In this document: piece after piece, positions 17,424 to 26,688 of the stretch | How positions within the stretch are numbered: the stretch's first letter is position 1 | Layout: every line of letters starts with the position of its first letter | Assembly (NCBI RefSeq): GCF_018145875.1 | Contig: NZ_JAGSSV010000001.1 | Location: forward strand, 424,869-488,868 | Direction: 5' to 3' | From: Marinomonas vulgaris | Lineage (GTDB): Bacteria; Pseudomonadota; Gammaproteobacteria; Pseudomonadales; Marinomonadaceae | DNA: 64,000 bases | The notes under the pieces: generated by a model | The model's input: the letters and a program-made list of their open reading frames with translations, nothing else | Database searches by the model: none | Told to the model about the DNA's origin: nothing | Made by a program: the position numbers and the translations under genes

Positions 17424-19288
17424 TAGCTGTAGCCTCGTAGAAAATGCTGCTGCGCCACATCTTGAGCATCGCTGATAATACCGAAAGTGGTTTTCAGATG
17501 CTTGCGCTCTAATGGGCTTAAGGTTTTAGGGTCTAGATAGGCACTGGCTTTGCCGGTACTTTGCCAATGTCGACTTTGCGCCGCCAGTCTGAGCTCATTT
17601 AATTGATCCCAAGCGTCGATCAGATTACGCGCCGTATCTGAACTGAGGTGTTTTTCACGAGCGGCTTGCTCTAATCGATTCAGGGTGCCCGTGCGGTAGG
17701 TTCGACAAGATAAACCATACAATCGAGCTAAATCGTTGATCAACGCCAACCCTTGATGCTTGAGGTCTAATTGATTTTTATGCTCGCCAGATGATTCTAA
17801 TAAGAAGTGACGAAAGAACCCCAGCGGCGGTTTGCTCGCCAAAGCGCTACGTGTCAGGGTTGCTAAAAATACGCTGTTAGTGCTGATTTCGCGCTGCATG
17901 TTTTTAACCAATTCATCCACTGGCGCTCGCTCGCCATACACACAGCGAATATCAAAAAAGATGCTGGCATGAAGCAAGGCACTGGGAGCACTGCTTTTGA
18001 TCCAGTTTACAAATATATTTTGCCAACCGGCTTGGGTGCGTCGCCATTCTGGATTGCTCGCCATAATATTACCCGGGCAAAGGCGAATGCCACATGAGGC
18101 CAAGCCTTGGCAAATGCACTCGGACAAAGCGATAAAATAGTCATTTTCCGCTGGCGTGGGTTCACGCTCCAACATCAAGCCATTATCCTGGTCGCTACCA
18201 AGGGACTGATCCCGCCGCGCTTGCGAGCCAAACACTAGAAAGTGAAAGGCCATGGGCGCGGGGCCGACTTTTTCCAGCGCCAGTGTGATCACACGGCGGG
18301 TTAAATTATCGCTCACCGTCGCCAATACCTTACCCACATCGGCGGGTTTCATGTCGGTCGTGATCAGATTCATTATCAGCGCTGGCCATTGTTTGCAGAC
18401 CTCGGCCAAGCGATTTATAGACGTCTGTCGGTGAATTTGGTTAATCAGCAGCAAAGGGCTGAGTTCTTGATGTCGCAATAAATCCGCGGCGGTTAACATG
18501 CCGACCGGTTGTTTTTGCTCGTTAACGATTGGCAAGTGATGTACATGTCGTTCACTCATTAATATTTGCGCCTGCATCACCAGGACATCTGACGTTAAGC
18601 TAATAGGTTCGGCGGTCATAATGTCTTTTACTCGCACTGTGCCATCGCCACCTACGGCAAGAATGCGGGAGCGCAAATCCCGGTCTGTCACAATACCAAT
18701 GAGACGCCCCTGCTCAACCACCAAGATAGAACTCACACGAGCTTGCGTCATGCGTATGGCAATGGTTTGCACGGTTTCTTCTGGTGAGGCTAGAATCAGC
18801 TCTCGGGTCATGATATTGGCAATAGGCGCTGATAATTGTAATCCGGAGGACGCCAAACTGTGATCTTGGCTCAACGACAGCTTACGCTGCCGGCTGTGTC
18901 GCGTGTGTTCGAAAAAAAGCCCGAACGCTGCATTTTTTTCTAGCATGCTCACAAAATGGGCTTTATCAAAGCGATACACTAGGCTGTCTTCCATCGCCAC
19001 CACGGTCAAACCGTCAGGGTTTTGACTCAATACACTCGATACACCAAAACATTCACCGTCGGCGATTTGATCCACCAGCCCCCCTTCGGGTGTGCGAATT
19101 TCGCAGGCGCCACGACGAATCAAGTGGACGGTGGCTGTATCGCCCTCTAAAGACAGTACTTGCCTTTGGCGCACGTAAACCAAAGACACGCCAGTAAGCA
19201 CTTGCTTACGCTCTAGCTCATTAAGATTGGTAAAGGGTGGCGTAGTCGCCATAAATGCATGTACTTCGGGGATGTCTATGGCGGCCAT
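17423..19288 (-). CDS. cNMP-binding / CBS / DUF294 nucleotidyltransferase-like protein
   Basis: The product has 621 residues with four parts. Residues about 10-140 form a cyclic-nucleotide-binding (cupin-like) domain. Residues 150-275 are two CBS domains (IMTRELILASPEETVQTIAI and VKDIMTAEPISL). Residues about 300-440 are a nucleotidyltransferase-like DUF294 domain with FGSQARRDQSLGSDQDNGLM, where G-S, D and D are the expected catalytic pattern. The C-terminus is the DUF294-associated helical domain. The architecture resembles GlnD-like uridylyltransferase regulators, so nucleotidylation of a partner is possible, but no target is established. It is coupled to the downstream exonuclease by a 1-nt overlap. 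Confidence 0.85.
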   Translation of the reverse strand: MAAIDIPEVHAFMATTPPFTNLNELERKQVLTGVSLVYVRQRQVLSLEGDTATVHLIRRGACEIRTPEGGLVDQIADGECFGVSSVLSQNPDGLTVVAMEDSLVYRFDKAHFVSMLEKNAAFGLFFEHTRHSRQRKLSLSQDHSLASSGLQLSAPIANIMTRELILASPEETVQTIAIRMTQARVSSILVVEQGRLIGIVTDRDLRSRILAVGGDGTVRVKDIMTAEPISLTSDVLVMQAQILMSERHVHHLPIVNEQKQPVGMLTAADLLRHQELSPLLLINQIHRQTSINRLAEVCKQWPALIMNLITTDMKPADVGKVLATVSDNLTRRVITLALEKVGPAPMAFHFLVFGSQARRDQSLGSDQDNGLMLEREPTPAENDYFIALSECICQGLASCGIRLCPGNIMASNPEWRRTQAGWQNIFVNWIKSSAPSALLHASIFFDIRCVYGERAPVDELVKNMQREISTNSVFLATLTRSALASKPPLGFFRHFLLESSGEHKNQLDLKHQGLALINDLARLYGLSCRTYRTGTLNRLEQAAREKHLSSDTARNLIDAWDQLNELRLAAQSRHWQSTGKASAYLDPKTLSPLERKHLKTTFGIISDAQDVAQQHFLRGYS

Positions 19289-19425
19289 ATTATTATTCTC
19301 GTTTGGTTGGCTAAGAGGTTATTCGACTCAACAGAGTGTGCTCTTTTATCATAGACAACAAAACGCTTTTTAGACCAATGTCTAAGGGGGCAATGAACGA
19401 AACGCTGACTAAGCGGCGAGTAGCG

Positions 19426-20232
19426 TTACCCTAACTCCACCCGATTTCGACCATTGGATTTTGCCTTGTATAGAGCACCATCGGCGCGGGATAACAAGCT
19501 GTCCATGGTGTCGGATTTATGATGCTCTGCGACGCCAATGCTCACACTGGTGGTGACTATTTTGTCATCAAAACTCAGGGTAAATTCCTCAACTTTTTGT
19601 CGCAAGGTTTCCATTAACTTGGTGGCGCTGTCTAACTGAGGGCAGGTTAGAATCACCAGAAACTCTTCACCGCCCCAACGGCCAATTACGCCGCTGTTTT
19701 CCACAACGCTCTGCATGAGTTTGCCAAGAGAAACCAACACATCGTCGCCCACTAAATGACCAAATTCATCGTTCACTTTTTTAAAGTAATCGATGTCGAT
19801 CATAGCCACACTCAGATGATCCAAGCTTTTGCGATGCTCTGAGCAATCTTCTTGTTGGCAATCATAGCCTTGAGAAAGGTGTTTCATCATCATTCGACGG
19901 TTAGGTAGTTCGGTCAAAGGATCGATCAAGGAGGTTTTCTCTAACTCGATATTAAGTTGTCTCAGGCTGCGCTGATAACGATCCGAAATACGCGTCATTT
20001 TTTCAAGCTGACGCAAATGCTTGTCAAACCGTTCACTAAGACTTTTTTCGCGCTGTATCATCATGTCTTGATAGGAATCAGACAGACGAGTTAAACGCTC
20101 CATACGCTCCCACTGATCCTGATTGATATCCCAAAGCTGGCTAAGCGCCTGCCTCGCAGGGTGATCCTGATATTCTGGAGTGTCTAGAATAGCTTGGACT
20201 TTTGCTTCAAGTTCAGTGAAATCCGTCTTCAT
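19426..20232 (-). CDS. siaD: Diguanylate cyclase SiaD
   Basis: This 268-residue cytoplasmic protein has an N-terminal helical/coiled-coil region (about residues 1-95, with DRYQRSLRQLNIELE) and a GGDEF domain with intact GGEEF (RWGGEEFLVIL), LTELPNRRMM and IDIDYFKKVNDEFGH. The place normally held by the RxxD product-inhibition site reads ENSG, so feedback inhibition through a primary I-site is not expected. In P. aeruginosa SiaD needs unphosphorylated SiaC bound to its N-terminal helices to make c-di-GMP. Its start abuts the siaC stop, making it the last gene of siaABCD. Confidence 0.92.
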   Translation of the reverse strand: MKTDFTELEAKVQAILDTPEYQDHPARQALSQLWDINQDQWERMERLTRLSDSYQDMMIQREKSLSERFDKHLRQLEKMTRISDRYQRSLRQLNIELEKTSLIDPLTELPNRRMMMKHLSQGYDCQQEDCSEHRKSLDHLSVAMIDIDYFKKVNDEFGHLVGDDVLVSLGKLMQSVVENSGVIGRWGGEEFLVILTCPQLDSATKLMETLRQKVEEFTLSFDDKIVTTSVSIGVAEHHKSDTMDSLLSRADGALYKAKSNGRNRVELG

Positions 20233-20607
20233 TTATTTGCCTATAATATTAAAAGGAAAGGTGCAGTCTTCCTTGAATTCTTCTGCCAACTCCGCCACGC
20301 GTTCGTTTTCGGCATCAAAATACCAATTTACAGCAACGGCACGTCCCTGCTGAAAGCACTCTTCCATATCATCGAACATGTCCATCATCACCTTGATACT
20401 ACTGGTATTTAAGTAGAGTAGGCTGAGCTCCAAAGTCAGTGGCTCCGACCGATCTTTCAAAAATCGCGTTACCCAGGTAATCATCTCACTGTACAGTTCA
20501 TAGGAGTTTTCTGGGTAGGAGTCCCCTTCCATGTACAAGACGCCATTTTGCCAATCGCCTTTTACGGTAGGCGACGAAGCGCTTCCTTCTATTCGTAAAT
20601 CATTCAT
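20233..20607 (-). CDS. siaC: SiaC regulatory phosphoprotein (DUF1987)
   Basis: This 124-residue protein is the phospho-switch of the Sia system. When unphosphorylated it binds and activates SiaD. From the ATG at 20607 the phospho-acceptor threonine in YLNTSSIKVMMD is Thr68, which matches the Thr68 known in P. aeruginosa SiaC and so supports this start over the in-frame TTG at 20613. The segment PENSYELYSEMITWVTRFL is also typical. It sits between siaB (10-nt gap) and siaD (0-nt gap). Confidence 0.93.
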   Translation of the reverse strand: MNDLRIEGSASSPTVKGDWQNGVLYMEGDSYPENSYELYSEMITWVTRFLKDRSEPLTLELSLLYLNTSSIKVMMDMFDDMEECFQQGRAVAVNWYFDAENERVAELAEEFKEDCTFPFNIIGK

Positions 20608-20617
20608 CTTCAATTAC

Positions 20618-21154
20618 TCAAATTTGGATACTTAAACTAAAATACGCGGTGCCATCACCAATGTCTCTTAATGTAGATTGCATAGGCTTTGACGATTTTC
20701 TCGCCATGTCTATCAAACCCAATCCTGCTCCTGTGACCGCATTTTCATCCCGAGGTTGACGAAGTTGGGTTTTATAAGCCGCTTTTAGCTCGACTTTGTC
20801 CATTTTGGCAAAGGCTTCAATGCGCGCAACCAACGCATGGCCATCATCTAGTTTAACAATATTACCCGCCGCCACGCGGTAACAATCTTCACTGTGACTC
20901 ACAATAACCGTGGCCGTATCTGCCCCCGGTAATTGAGAGGTGGTCGCGTAATGGCGGATGTTCTGTGTTAATTCAATATAGGCGGCAAACACGTCCAAGG
21001 CAGAAGCCGGAGATAACTGTTCCGACTTCAGATAATTTTTTAATGCGTTGCCAATTTCTTCAATCAAACTGCGGGAAATAGGCCCATTAAAACACAATAA
21101 AATATTGTCTGTCTCAAAGCGCTCTCTTAACCCATATAGATCCGGTGAACTCAT
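20618..21154 (-). CDS. siaB: SiaB-family protein kinase
   Basis: The 178-residue GHKL/HATPase-like cytoplasmic protein contains ELTQNIRHYATTS, where the Asn of the N-box is visible, and GAGLGLIDMARKSS, a G-box-like ATP-lid segment. Known SiaB kinases phosphorylate SiaC on Thr68 and thereby switch SiaD off. It follows siaA by 11 nt and precedes siaC by 10 nt, so the operon is tightly packed. The assignment depends partly on synteny with siaA and siaC. Confidence 0.9.
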   Translation of the reverse strand: MSSPDLYGLRERFETDNILLCFNGPISRSLIEEIGNALKNYLKSEQLSPASALDVFAAYIELTQNIRHYATTSQLPGADTATVIVSHSEDCYRVAAGNIVKLDDGHALVARIEAFAKMDKVELKAAYKTQLRQPRDENAVTGAGLGLIDMARKSSKPMQSTLRDIGDGTAYFSLSIQI

Positions 21155-21165
21155 TCTACCTCCCC

Positions 21166-23166
21166 TTATGTCTGTGAATTATTGAGATCGAATCGGAAAG
21201 ACAACAAGGTAATGTCGTCTCGTTGAGGTTGATCTCCCATGTACTGATCTAATGCCTGCTCAAAAGACTGAGCTTGCTCGTTTAATGGTAGAGCCGCGTT
21301 GTCAATGAGCAAGGTTTCAAAGCGCTGATTACCAAAACCAAAGTTTTTCTCACCACCCGATTGGTCTAAAAAGCCATCGGTGGTCATATAATACGTCCAG
21401 CCAACTACGGGCAAGAAAGTGTTTTCATACTGCCCACGACGACGATCTCCAAGGGCTCGTCGCCCCGAATTGTATTTGATGCATTCTTTACCATTGCTGG
21501 CATAAAGGGCAATTTTCGCCCCTGAAAAACACATATCACTGCCATCTTTGGGCACATACACCAAACCGACGTCGGCGTTTGTTGCCACTTTATTCGCGCT
21601 CACTTCTTCGCTTAACATGGAGCGCAATGTGTCGTCGGTTAAACTCAACAAAGACGATGGGTCTGTGATACCCACTCGGGCAATGGAGTAATCAATGGCG
21701 GCGCGCATCAGCATGGTCATCAAAGCACCGGGAACGCCGTGTCCGGCGCAATCGACAACGCCTAACAAACAGCCATCATCTGTGGTGTGGAACACATAAA
21801 AATCGCCCCCAACCACATCACGAGGTCGCCAGATGACACTGTGCTCTTCACCCAAAAATTGACGCATTTGTCGATCGGGCAAGATGGATTTTTGAATCAA
21901 GCTGGCATAATCAATGGAGGCTCCCATCTTTCCGTGCGCTTCTAGCACTTTTTCGTGGGCTTTTTCCAATTCCGCCGTACGCGCCTGAACCTTGTCTTCT
22001 AATTCTTGAGTATGGCTGCGCACTTGCTCTGCCATTTTGTTAAAGGTTTTGCTTAAATCACCAATTTCGTCGTTACCATCAGCGGTTAACGTGATGTCAT
22101 AGGAGCCGCTGGAAATGGCTCTCGCCGACAGTTGTAGCTGTCTAATGGGTGCAATCAACAATCGCTCAACCACGAAGCCGAACACGATCAACAGCAAAAT
22201 CAACAACAAGACAAACACGCTGACCGCTGGCAGCACTAAACTGGAATCGAACACGCTCACATTGGCCAGGTCCACATTGGTGACCACAAACCAGTCCAAC
22301 AATGGAAAGTACACAAACGCCATGAGCTGTTTGTGTCCCTGTTGCTGAACCGTGACCGTGACCACGTGACCCTCTTTCGCTTGAGCGTCTTGCAAGGCAT
22401 TCTTAACTTGTGTCTTGGCGTTGTCATCGTCTAGTAGAGCAAAAATAGACCCTGTGGACGAACCACTTTTTTTGGCACTGTAGGCATTCAGCGCCGCATT
22501 GGGGTGAACTTCTATGTCGCCCACAGCATTGATAATAAAAGGCGTCACGCCTTGTACCGGGTTTTCTAGGAAGCGCGCCGTAAAGCGTTCTAATGAAAAG
22601 CCTGTCCCCGCCAGGCCAATGTACTCACCTTGAACGCGAACTGGCACATTGATCCACACCTTCATCGCTTTTAGAACTTCGTCGTAGTTTACATTGATAT
22701 TAAAAGCATCACTTGTTTTGCGCCCTGCAAAATACCATTGATCGGCTGTTTTGCTGCTGTCTAAGGTATATGTGGGAATAGGTGCCAGAGGTGTGTCAGC
22801 ATCGGCAAAATAGTAATGGCCGTTAGCATCGTTCACGATAAACATAGCGTGGTTTTGGAAGGCATTCAGAAAGCCTTGCGTTTCGGCCAGCCATTGCTTT
22901 TCGACTTGAGCATTGTTGGGGGCCATGAGCCAAGTTTTGGTCAAAAATGAGTCTGCAAAACGCTCGGCTAACGCTACTTCTCGTGCAACAGGCGTTAAAA
23001 TGCGTTGATAGTTTAATTGCGTGAAACTATTAGCGTAGTTTTCGGCGGAGTATTCTTGCCCCTTTTGGACAAAAGACCAGCCAATGACACCTATCATTAA
23101 TAAAGCAAATAGGCAGGTGCTTGCCAACGCAAACAACGACTTTCCGCGTAATCCCCAACGGGCCAT
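21166..23166 (-). CDS. siaA: SiaA membrane-bound PP2C-type phosphatase
   Basis: The 666-residue inner-membrane protein has a first transmembrane helix at about 10-32, a periplasmic dCache-like sensor (about 35-315), a second helix (about 318-345), HAMP (about 345-400, ending in a coiled coil of EKAHEKVLEAHGKM type), and a SpoIIE/PP2C domain with DVVGGDFYVF and VVDCAGHGVPGALMTML holding the metal-binding Asp residues. In P. aeruginosa SiaA removes phosphate from SiaC in response to signals such as surfactants, which turns on SiaD and causes aggregation. It is first in siaABCD; its promoter must lie in the 500-bp gap shared with the divergent TRAP operon. Confidence 0.93.
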   Translation of the reverse strand: MARWGLRGKSLFALASTCLFALLMIGVIGWSFVQKGQEYSAENYANSFTQLNYQRILTPVAREVALAERFADSFLTKTWLMAPNNAQVEKQWLAETQGFLNAFQNHAMFIVNDANGHYYFADADTPLAPIPTYTLDSSKTADQWYFAGRKTSDAFNINVNYDEVLKAMKVWINVPVRVQGEYIGLAGTGFSLERFTARFLENPVQGVTPFIINAVGDIEVHPNAALNAYSAKKSGSSTGSIFALLDDDNAKTQVKNALQDAQAKEGHVVTVTVQQQGHKQLMAFVYFPLLDWFVVTNVDLANVSVFDSSLVLPAVSVFVLLLILLLIVFGFVVERLLIAPIRQLQLSARAISSGSYDITLTADGNDEIGDLSKTFNKMAEQVRSHTQELEDKVQARTAELEKAHEKVLEAHGKMGASIDYASLIQKSILPDRQMRQFLGEEHSVIWRPRDVVGGDFYVFHTTDDGCLLGVVDCAGHGVPGALMTMLMRAAIDYSIARVGITDPSSLLSLTDDTLRSMLSEEVSANKVATNADVGLVYVPKDGSDMCFSGAKIALYASNGKECIKYNSGRRALGDRRRGQYENTFLPVVGWTYYMTTDGFLDQSGGEKNFGFGNQRFETLLIDNAALPLNEQAQSFEQALDQYMGDQPQRDDITLLSFRFDLNNSQT

Positions 23167-23550
23167 ATCACTTCATCCTTTACATCATGAGTGCAGATAA
23201 ACACAACCGCTTTACTTTTCGGTCGCTACAAAATAGTAATAATACAACTACTTGATGACTTTTTAAGTTTTACCTGCTTTTAAAGCAAGTTATAGGCCAT
23301 TAAATTAACCAGCTATCTTGTTGATTTAAGTACGTCAGCATACAGGAAGACCGCTATCAACTGTATTTACTCACCATTTAGTGGCACTTATATTGACGCA
23401 TATCATGGCATCAATATTTGAAAAATAACGACTTTAAAAAAACGTTCAAAAAAATGCCGCCAAATTTAGGGTAAAAAAAGTTTTCTAACTATATCAAGCA
23501 CCTACTTAAAAACAGATTTTTCTAGCAGTGAAACGCTTGACTAAGATGAA
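23167..23550. other. AT-rich divergent promoter region between siaA and the gluconate TRAP operon
   Basis: There is no gene here. The region is rich in A/T runs, especially 23400-23520. I recognise no terminator. The siaA promoter presumably lies near 23170-23300; the TRAP promoter lies next to the operators at 23551-23588. Confidence 0.5.
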
Positions 23551-23588
23551 ATGTTATCGGTAACATTCGCATTAGTTACCGGTAACAT
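23551..23588. promoter_or_regulatory. Tandem GntR-type operators upstream of the TRAP/gluconokinase operon
   Basis: ATGTTATCGGTAACAT (23551-23566) and TAGTTACCGGTAACAT (23573-23588) are near-palindromes built on TTACCGGTAA, with centres 22 bp apart (two helical turns). They closely resemble the known E. coli GntR operator (ATGTTACC-GGTAACAT type). A related site lies before gntR at 27309. Repression by GntR, relieved by gluconate, is the inferred control. Confidence 0.85.
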
Positions 23589-23666
23589 CGGTTGTCACTG
23601 GTAATTACATTCCTACTTGCGGTAACACAAGCCGCTCTTCCAAAAAAAATAATGGGAAGCAATATC

Positions 23667-24683
23667 ATGAACAAACTTAGCTCCACACTTCTAACCGCCA
23701 CTCTTGCTGGTGTGTTATCTACATCTGCCATCGCCGCCGATTATAACTTTAAATTTCAATCCTCTGATCCGGCAGGTGACAAGAACTTCCAAGTTCAAAA
23801 AGAATGGGTAAAACGCGTCGAAGCCATGACTAATGGCCGAGTTCATATTGATTTGCTCCCTGTTGGCAGTATTTTTAAGCACACAGAAACGCTAGACGGC
23901 ATCAAAATGGGCATCCTCGATGGCCAAATCACTGCAACTGAATTTTTCTCTGGCAAAGACCCCGCTTTTGGTTTGATTGGCAACACAGTGGGCGCTTGGT
24001 CAGACACGCAACAACTGCTGCAATACGTCAACTATGGCGGTGGCTATGAACTAATGAATGAGCTTTACGCGCCCTACGGCGTTAAATTCATTGGCGGATC
24101 CACAACCGGTGTCGAGTCCTTTGTTTCTCGTGTGCCATTAAATGGTGTTGACGACCTTAAAGGTTTAAAGCTGCGCGCTCCTGAAGGCTTGGTGCAGCGC
24201 GTTTTTGCTGCTGCAGGTGCCGCTCCTGTTAACTTACCAGGCTCTGAAGTTTTTACCGGCCTAAGCAAAGGCGTTATTGATGCGGCCGATTACACCGTCT
24301 TTTCTACTAACCAAAAAGCGGGTATGAACGACATCGCCACACACCCTGTACAACCGGGCTTCCATTCTTTGCCATTGATCGATATTTCAATGAATAAGAA
24401 GAAATGGGACAAGCTACCTGCAGACATTCAAGCTATTTTGACCGTGTCAGTGCGTGATTTTGCTGAAGATATTACAACTCAATTGCGCATCGCCGACCAA
24501 GCGGCTGTTAAAGCAGCCCAAGCGGATCCAAATATCACCATTCATAACTGGTCAGCCGAAGAGCGCAAAAAGTTTCGCGCCATCGCTCGCACTCAGTGGG
24601 AAGAATTCGCGAAGAGTTCATCCAATGCACAAAAAGTGTATGACTCCATCACCACTTATCTAGAAGAAAACGGCCTACTCTAA
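23667..24683 (+). CDS. dctP: TRAP transporter substrate-binding protein (probable gluconate-type sugar acid)
   Basis: The 338-residue periplasmic protein has a clear Sec signal peptide (MNKLSSTLLTATLAGVLSTS, cleaved after AIAA). The mature part has the DctP fold with VESFVSRVPLNGVDDLKGLKLRAP-type segments (LKGLKLRAPEGLV) that carry the conserved carboxylate-binding Arg. A longer frame from 23592 would bury the signal peptide behind another hydrophobic stretch and run into the operator, so the ATG at 23667 is chosen. The downstream order is dctQ-dctM-gntK. The gluconate assignment comes from the gluconokinase and GntR operators, not from the binding site itself; other aldonates are possible. 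Confidence 0.87.
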   Translation: MNKLSSTLLTATLAGVLSTSAIAADYNFKFQSSDPAGDKNFQVQKEWVKRVEAMTNGRVHIDLLPVGSIFKHTETLDGIKMGILDGQITATEFFSGKDPAFGLIGNTVGAWSDTQQLLQYVNYGGGYELMNELYAPYGVKFIGGSTTGVESFVSRVPLNGVDDLKGLKLRAPEGLVQRVFAAAGAAPVNLPGSEVFTGLSKGVIDAADYTVFSTNQKAGMNDIATHPVQPGFHSLPLIDISMNKKKWDKLPADIQAILTVSVRDFAEDITTQLRIADQAAVKAAQADPNITIHNWSAEERKKFRAIARTQWEEFAKSSSNAQKVYDSITTYLEENGLL

Positions 24684-24720
24684 GCGGTGCATAAGCCACT
24701 TTTCAGTCCTTAAGCTAAAA

Positions 24721-24751
24721 AAAACAGGCGTTTACTGCAAACGCCTGTTTT
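24721..24751 (+). terminator. Strong hairpin between dctP and dctQ (partial terminator or stabiliser)
   Basis: Arms 24721-24733 and 24739-24751 (core AACAGGCGTTT) pair perfectly for 13 bp around ACTGC and end in four T residues. It lies between the binding-protein gene and the permease genes of one operon, so it likely reduces read-through or protects the dctP message, raising binding protein over permease. Confidence 0.8.
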
Positions 24752-24761
24752 CCATCGGATC

Positions 24762-25325
24762 ATGACCATGAAAGACGACCTTCACCCAACGACGCCAGAT
24801 ACATCAGAGCAACCCAGAAATGTACTTGATCGCTGTATCTTTCGGTTTGGCAACCTTATCAGCCTGTTGTTTATTTTCACGGTAGCCATTTCATTTTATG
24901 AAGTGATTATGCGTTATGTGTTCAATTCTCCTACTACTTGGGTGCACGAAACGGCTTCGTTTCTGGGCGGTTGCTTATTTGTGTATGGCGGTGCTTATGC
25001 GCTGTCGATTAATAAGCACGTTCGTGTGGTGCTGATTTACGATCAAGTCTCAGATCGCACTCGACGTTGGTTGAATGTATTTCACCACATTATGGGATTA
25101 ATTTTTTCTGCCTTACTCAGTTGGGCGGCCTATCAGATGGTGCAAGACTCTTGGTTCACGCCGTTTGGTGAGTTACGCCTCGAAACATCAGGCTCGGCGT
25201 GGAACCCAGCTTTTCCAGCGCTGGTTAAAGGCATGATTTTTATGACCTTGAGCATCATGTTTGTGCAGTTTGCCTTGCACCTCATACAAGAACTTAATGG
25301 TTTAAGGAAACGCGACCATGTTTGA
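24762..25325 (+). CDS. dctQ: TRAP transporter small permease subunit (DctQ)
   Basis: The 187-residue inner-membrane protein has four predicted helices (about residues 27-50, 62-82, 101-122 and 147-168). It contains the family features EVIMRYVFNSPTTWVHE and INKHVRVVLIYDQVSDRTRR. It pairs with DctM to couple Na+ flow to uptake from the DctP-bound substrate. The start could be the ATG at 24762 or at 24768. It overlaps dctM by 8 bp, so translation is coupled. Confidence 0.9.
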   Translation: MTMKDDLHPTTPDTSEQPRNVLDRCIFRFGNLISLLFIFTVAISFYEVIMRYVFNSPTTWVHETASFLGGCLFVYGGAYALSINKHVRVVLIYDQVSDRTRRWLNVFHHIMGLIFSALLSWAAYQMVQDSWFTPFGELRLETSGSAWNPAFPALVKGMIFMTLSIMFVQFALHLIQELNGLRKRDHV

Positions 25326-26634
25326 TTTATCCGCAATGGGCATAGGTTACGGCAGCCTATTAATGCTCGGTTCCATGATTGTATTGCTACTGACTGGCAT
25401 GCAGTTGGCGTTTGTCACCGCACTAGTGGCCTTGGTGTTCGCGATTGGTTGGTTTGGTGTGGGCGCGCTGCCCTTGATCACCAGTCGATTGTATGGCTTT
25501 GTCGGCAGCTATGTGTTTCTCGCAGTGCCCATGTTTGTACTCATGGCCGCCTTGCTAGACCGCTCGGGGATTGCTCGAGACTTGTTTGACGCCATGAAGG
25601 TGTTTGGTCGAAAACTGCGTGGCGGCGTGGCTGTGCAAACCTTATTGGTCGCGATTGTCTTAGCATCTATGTCCGGTGTTATTGGCGGAGAAACGGTATT
25701 GCTTGGCATCTTAGCCTTACCGCAAATGTTACGCCTAGGGTACAACCGAAAATTGGCCATAGGAACGACCTGTGCTGGGGGCGCCCTCGGCACCATGCTA
25801 CCACCCAGTATCGTCTTGATCATCTACGGTCTTACCGCCAGCGTTTCAATTGGCGACTTATTCAAAGCCGCTTTTTTGCCCGCATTTATTCTTGCATTTG
25901 CTTACATGGCGTATGTGCTTATTCTGTGCCGTATTCATCCTGAATACGCTCCCTTGCCAACCGAAGAAGAGCTTGCCGCGGACGAGGACGTGAATTATTT
26001 CAAAGCCCTGTTGTTTCCTTTGCTCACCGTTATGATGGTGCTTGGCAGCATTTACACAGGCGTGGCGTCGGTTACTGAAGCATCGGCCCTTGGCGTGGTA
26101 GGCATTATTATCAGCGCAGCGATTCGTGGTGAGTTGAATTACGCCATGCTCAAGGACAGCGCCACTGCCACCATGAGCACTTGCGGCATGATCATTTGGA
26201 TTGGCATAGGTGCCACTGCGTTAGTGGGTGTATACAACCTAATGGGTGGCATAGACTTTGTCGAAGAGACGATTCTTGCACTCAGCGGGGGCAGCGTAAT
26301 GGGCACCATCATGATTATGATGTTGATCCTACTGGTGCTGGGCATGTTTCTTGACTGGGTTGGCGTCGCCTTGCTGACCATGCCGATCTTCGTTCCGATT
26401 ATTACAGGACTTGGCTTAGACCCTATTTGGTTTGGTGTTGTCTTTTGTTTGAACATGCAGGTGTCATTCCTTTCTCCACCCTTTGGGCCTGCGGCCTTTT
26501 ATCTTAAATCGGTGGCGCCAAAGGACATCAGTCTAGGAGAAATTTTCAGTGCCTTATTGCCCTTTATCGCCTTGCAAGTCTTAGTACTCGCCTTGGTCAT
26601 CTTCTTTCCCGAATTGGCACTTTGGTGGAAATAA
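25318..26634 (+). CDS. dctM: TRAP transporter large permease subunit (DctM)
   Basis: The 438-residue product has about a dozen transmembrane helices and the DctM signatures VPMFVLMAALLDRSGIARDLFD (VPMFVLMAALLDRSG), GALGTMLPPSIVLIIYG, GVASVTEASALGVVG and SFLSPPFGPAAFYLKSVAP. This is the Na+-coupled transport subunit. It overlaps dctQ by 8 bp and is followed 54 bp on by gluconokinase, so the three transport genes and the kinase appear to form one operon behind the GntR operators. Confidence 0.93.
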   Translation: MFDLSAMGIGYGSLLMLGSMIVLLLTGMQLAFVTALVALVFAIGWFGVGALPLITSRLYGFVGSYVFLAVPMFVLMAALLDRSGIARDLFDAMKVFGRKLRGGVAVQTLLVAIVLASMSGVIGGETVLLGILALPQMLRLGYNRKLAIGTTCAGGALGTMLPPSIVLIIYGLTASVSIGDLFKAAFLPAFILAFAYMAYVLILCRIHPEYAPLPTEEELAADEDVNYFKALLFPLLTVMMVLGSIYTGVASVTEASALGVVGIIISAAIRGELNYAMLKDSATATMSTCGMIIWIGIGATALVGVYNLMGGIDFVEETILALSGGSVMGTIMIMMLILLVLGMFLDWVGVALLTMPIFVPIITGLGLDPIWFGVVFCLNMQVSFLSPPFGPAAFYLKSVAPKDISLGEIFSALLPFIALQVLVLALVIFFPELALWWK

Positions 26635-26688
26635 AGCTGTAAAACATCGCCTTGCTATGCTTCGCAAGGCGTTAAGGACACAAACAAT

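Noticed and set aside
23400..23520. Replication or partition origin in the AT-rich stretch
   Set aside because: AT-rich runs only; no iterated boxes, and the neighbours (siaA, TRAP operon) are not replication genes.
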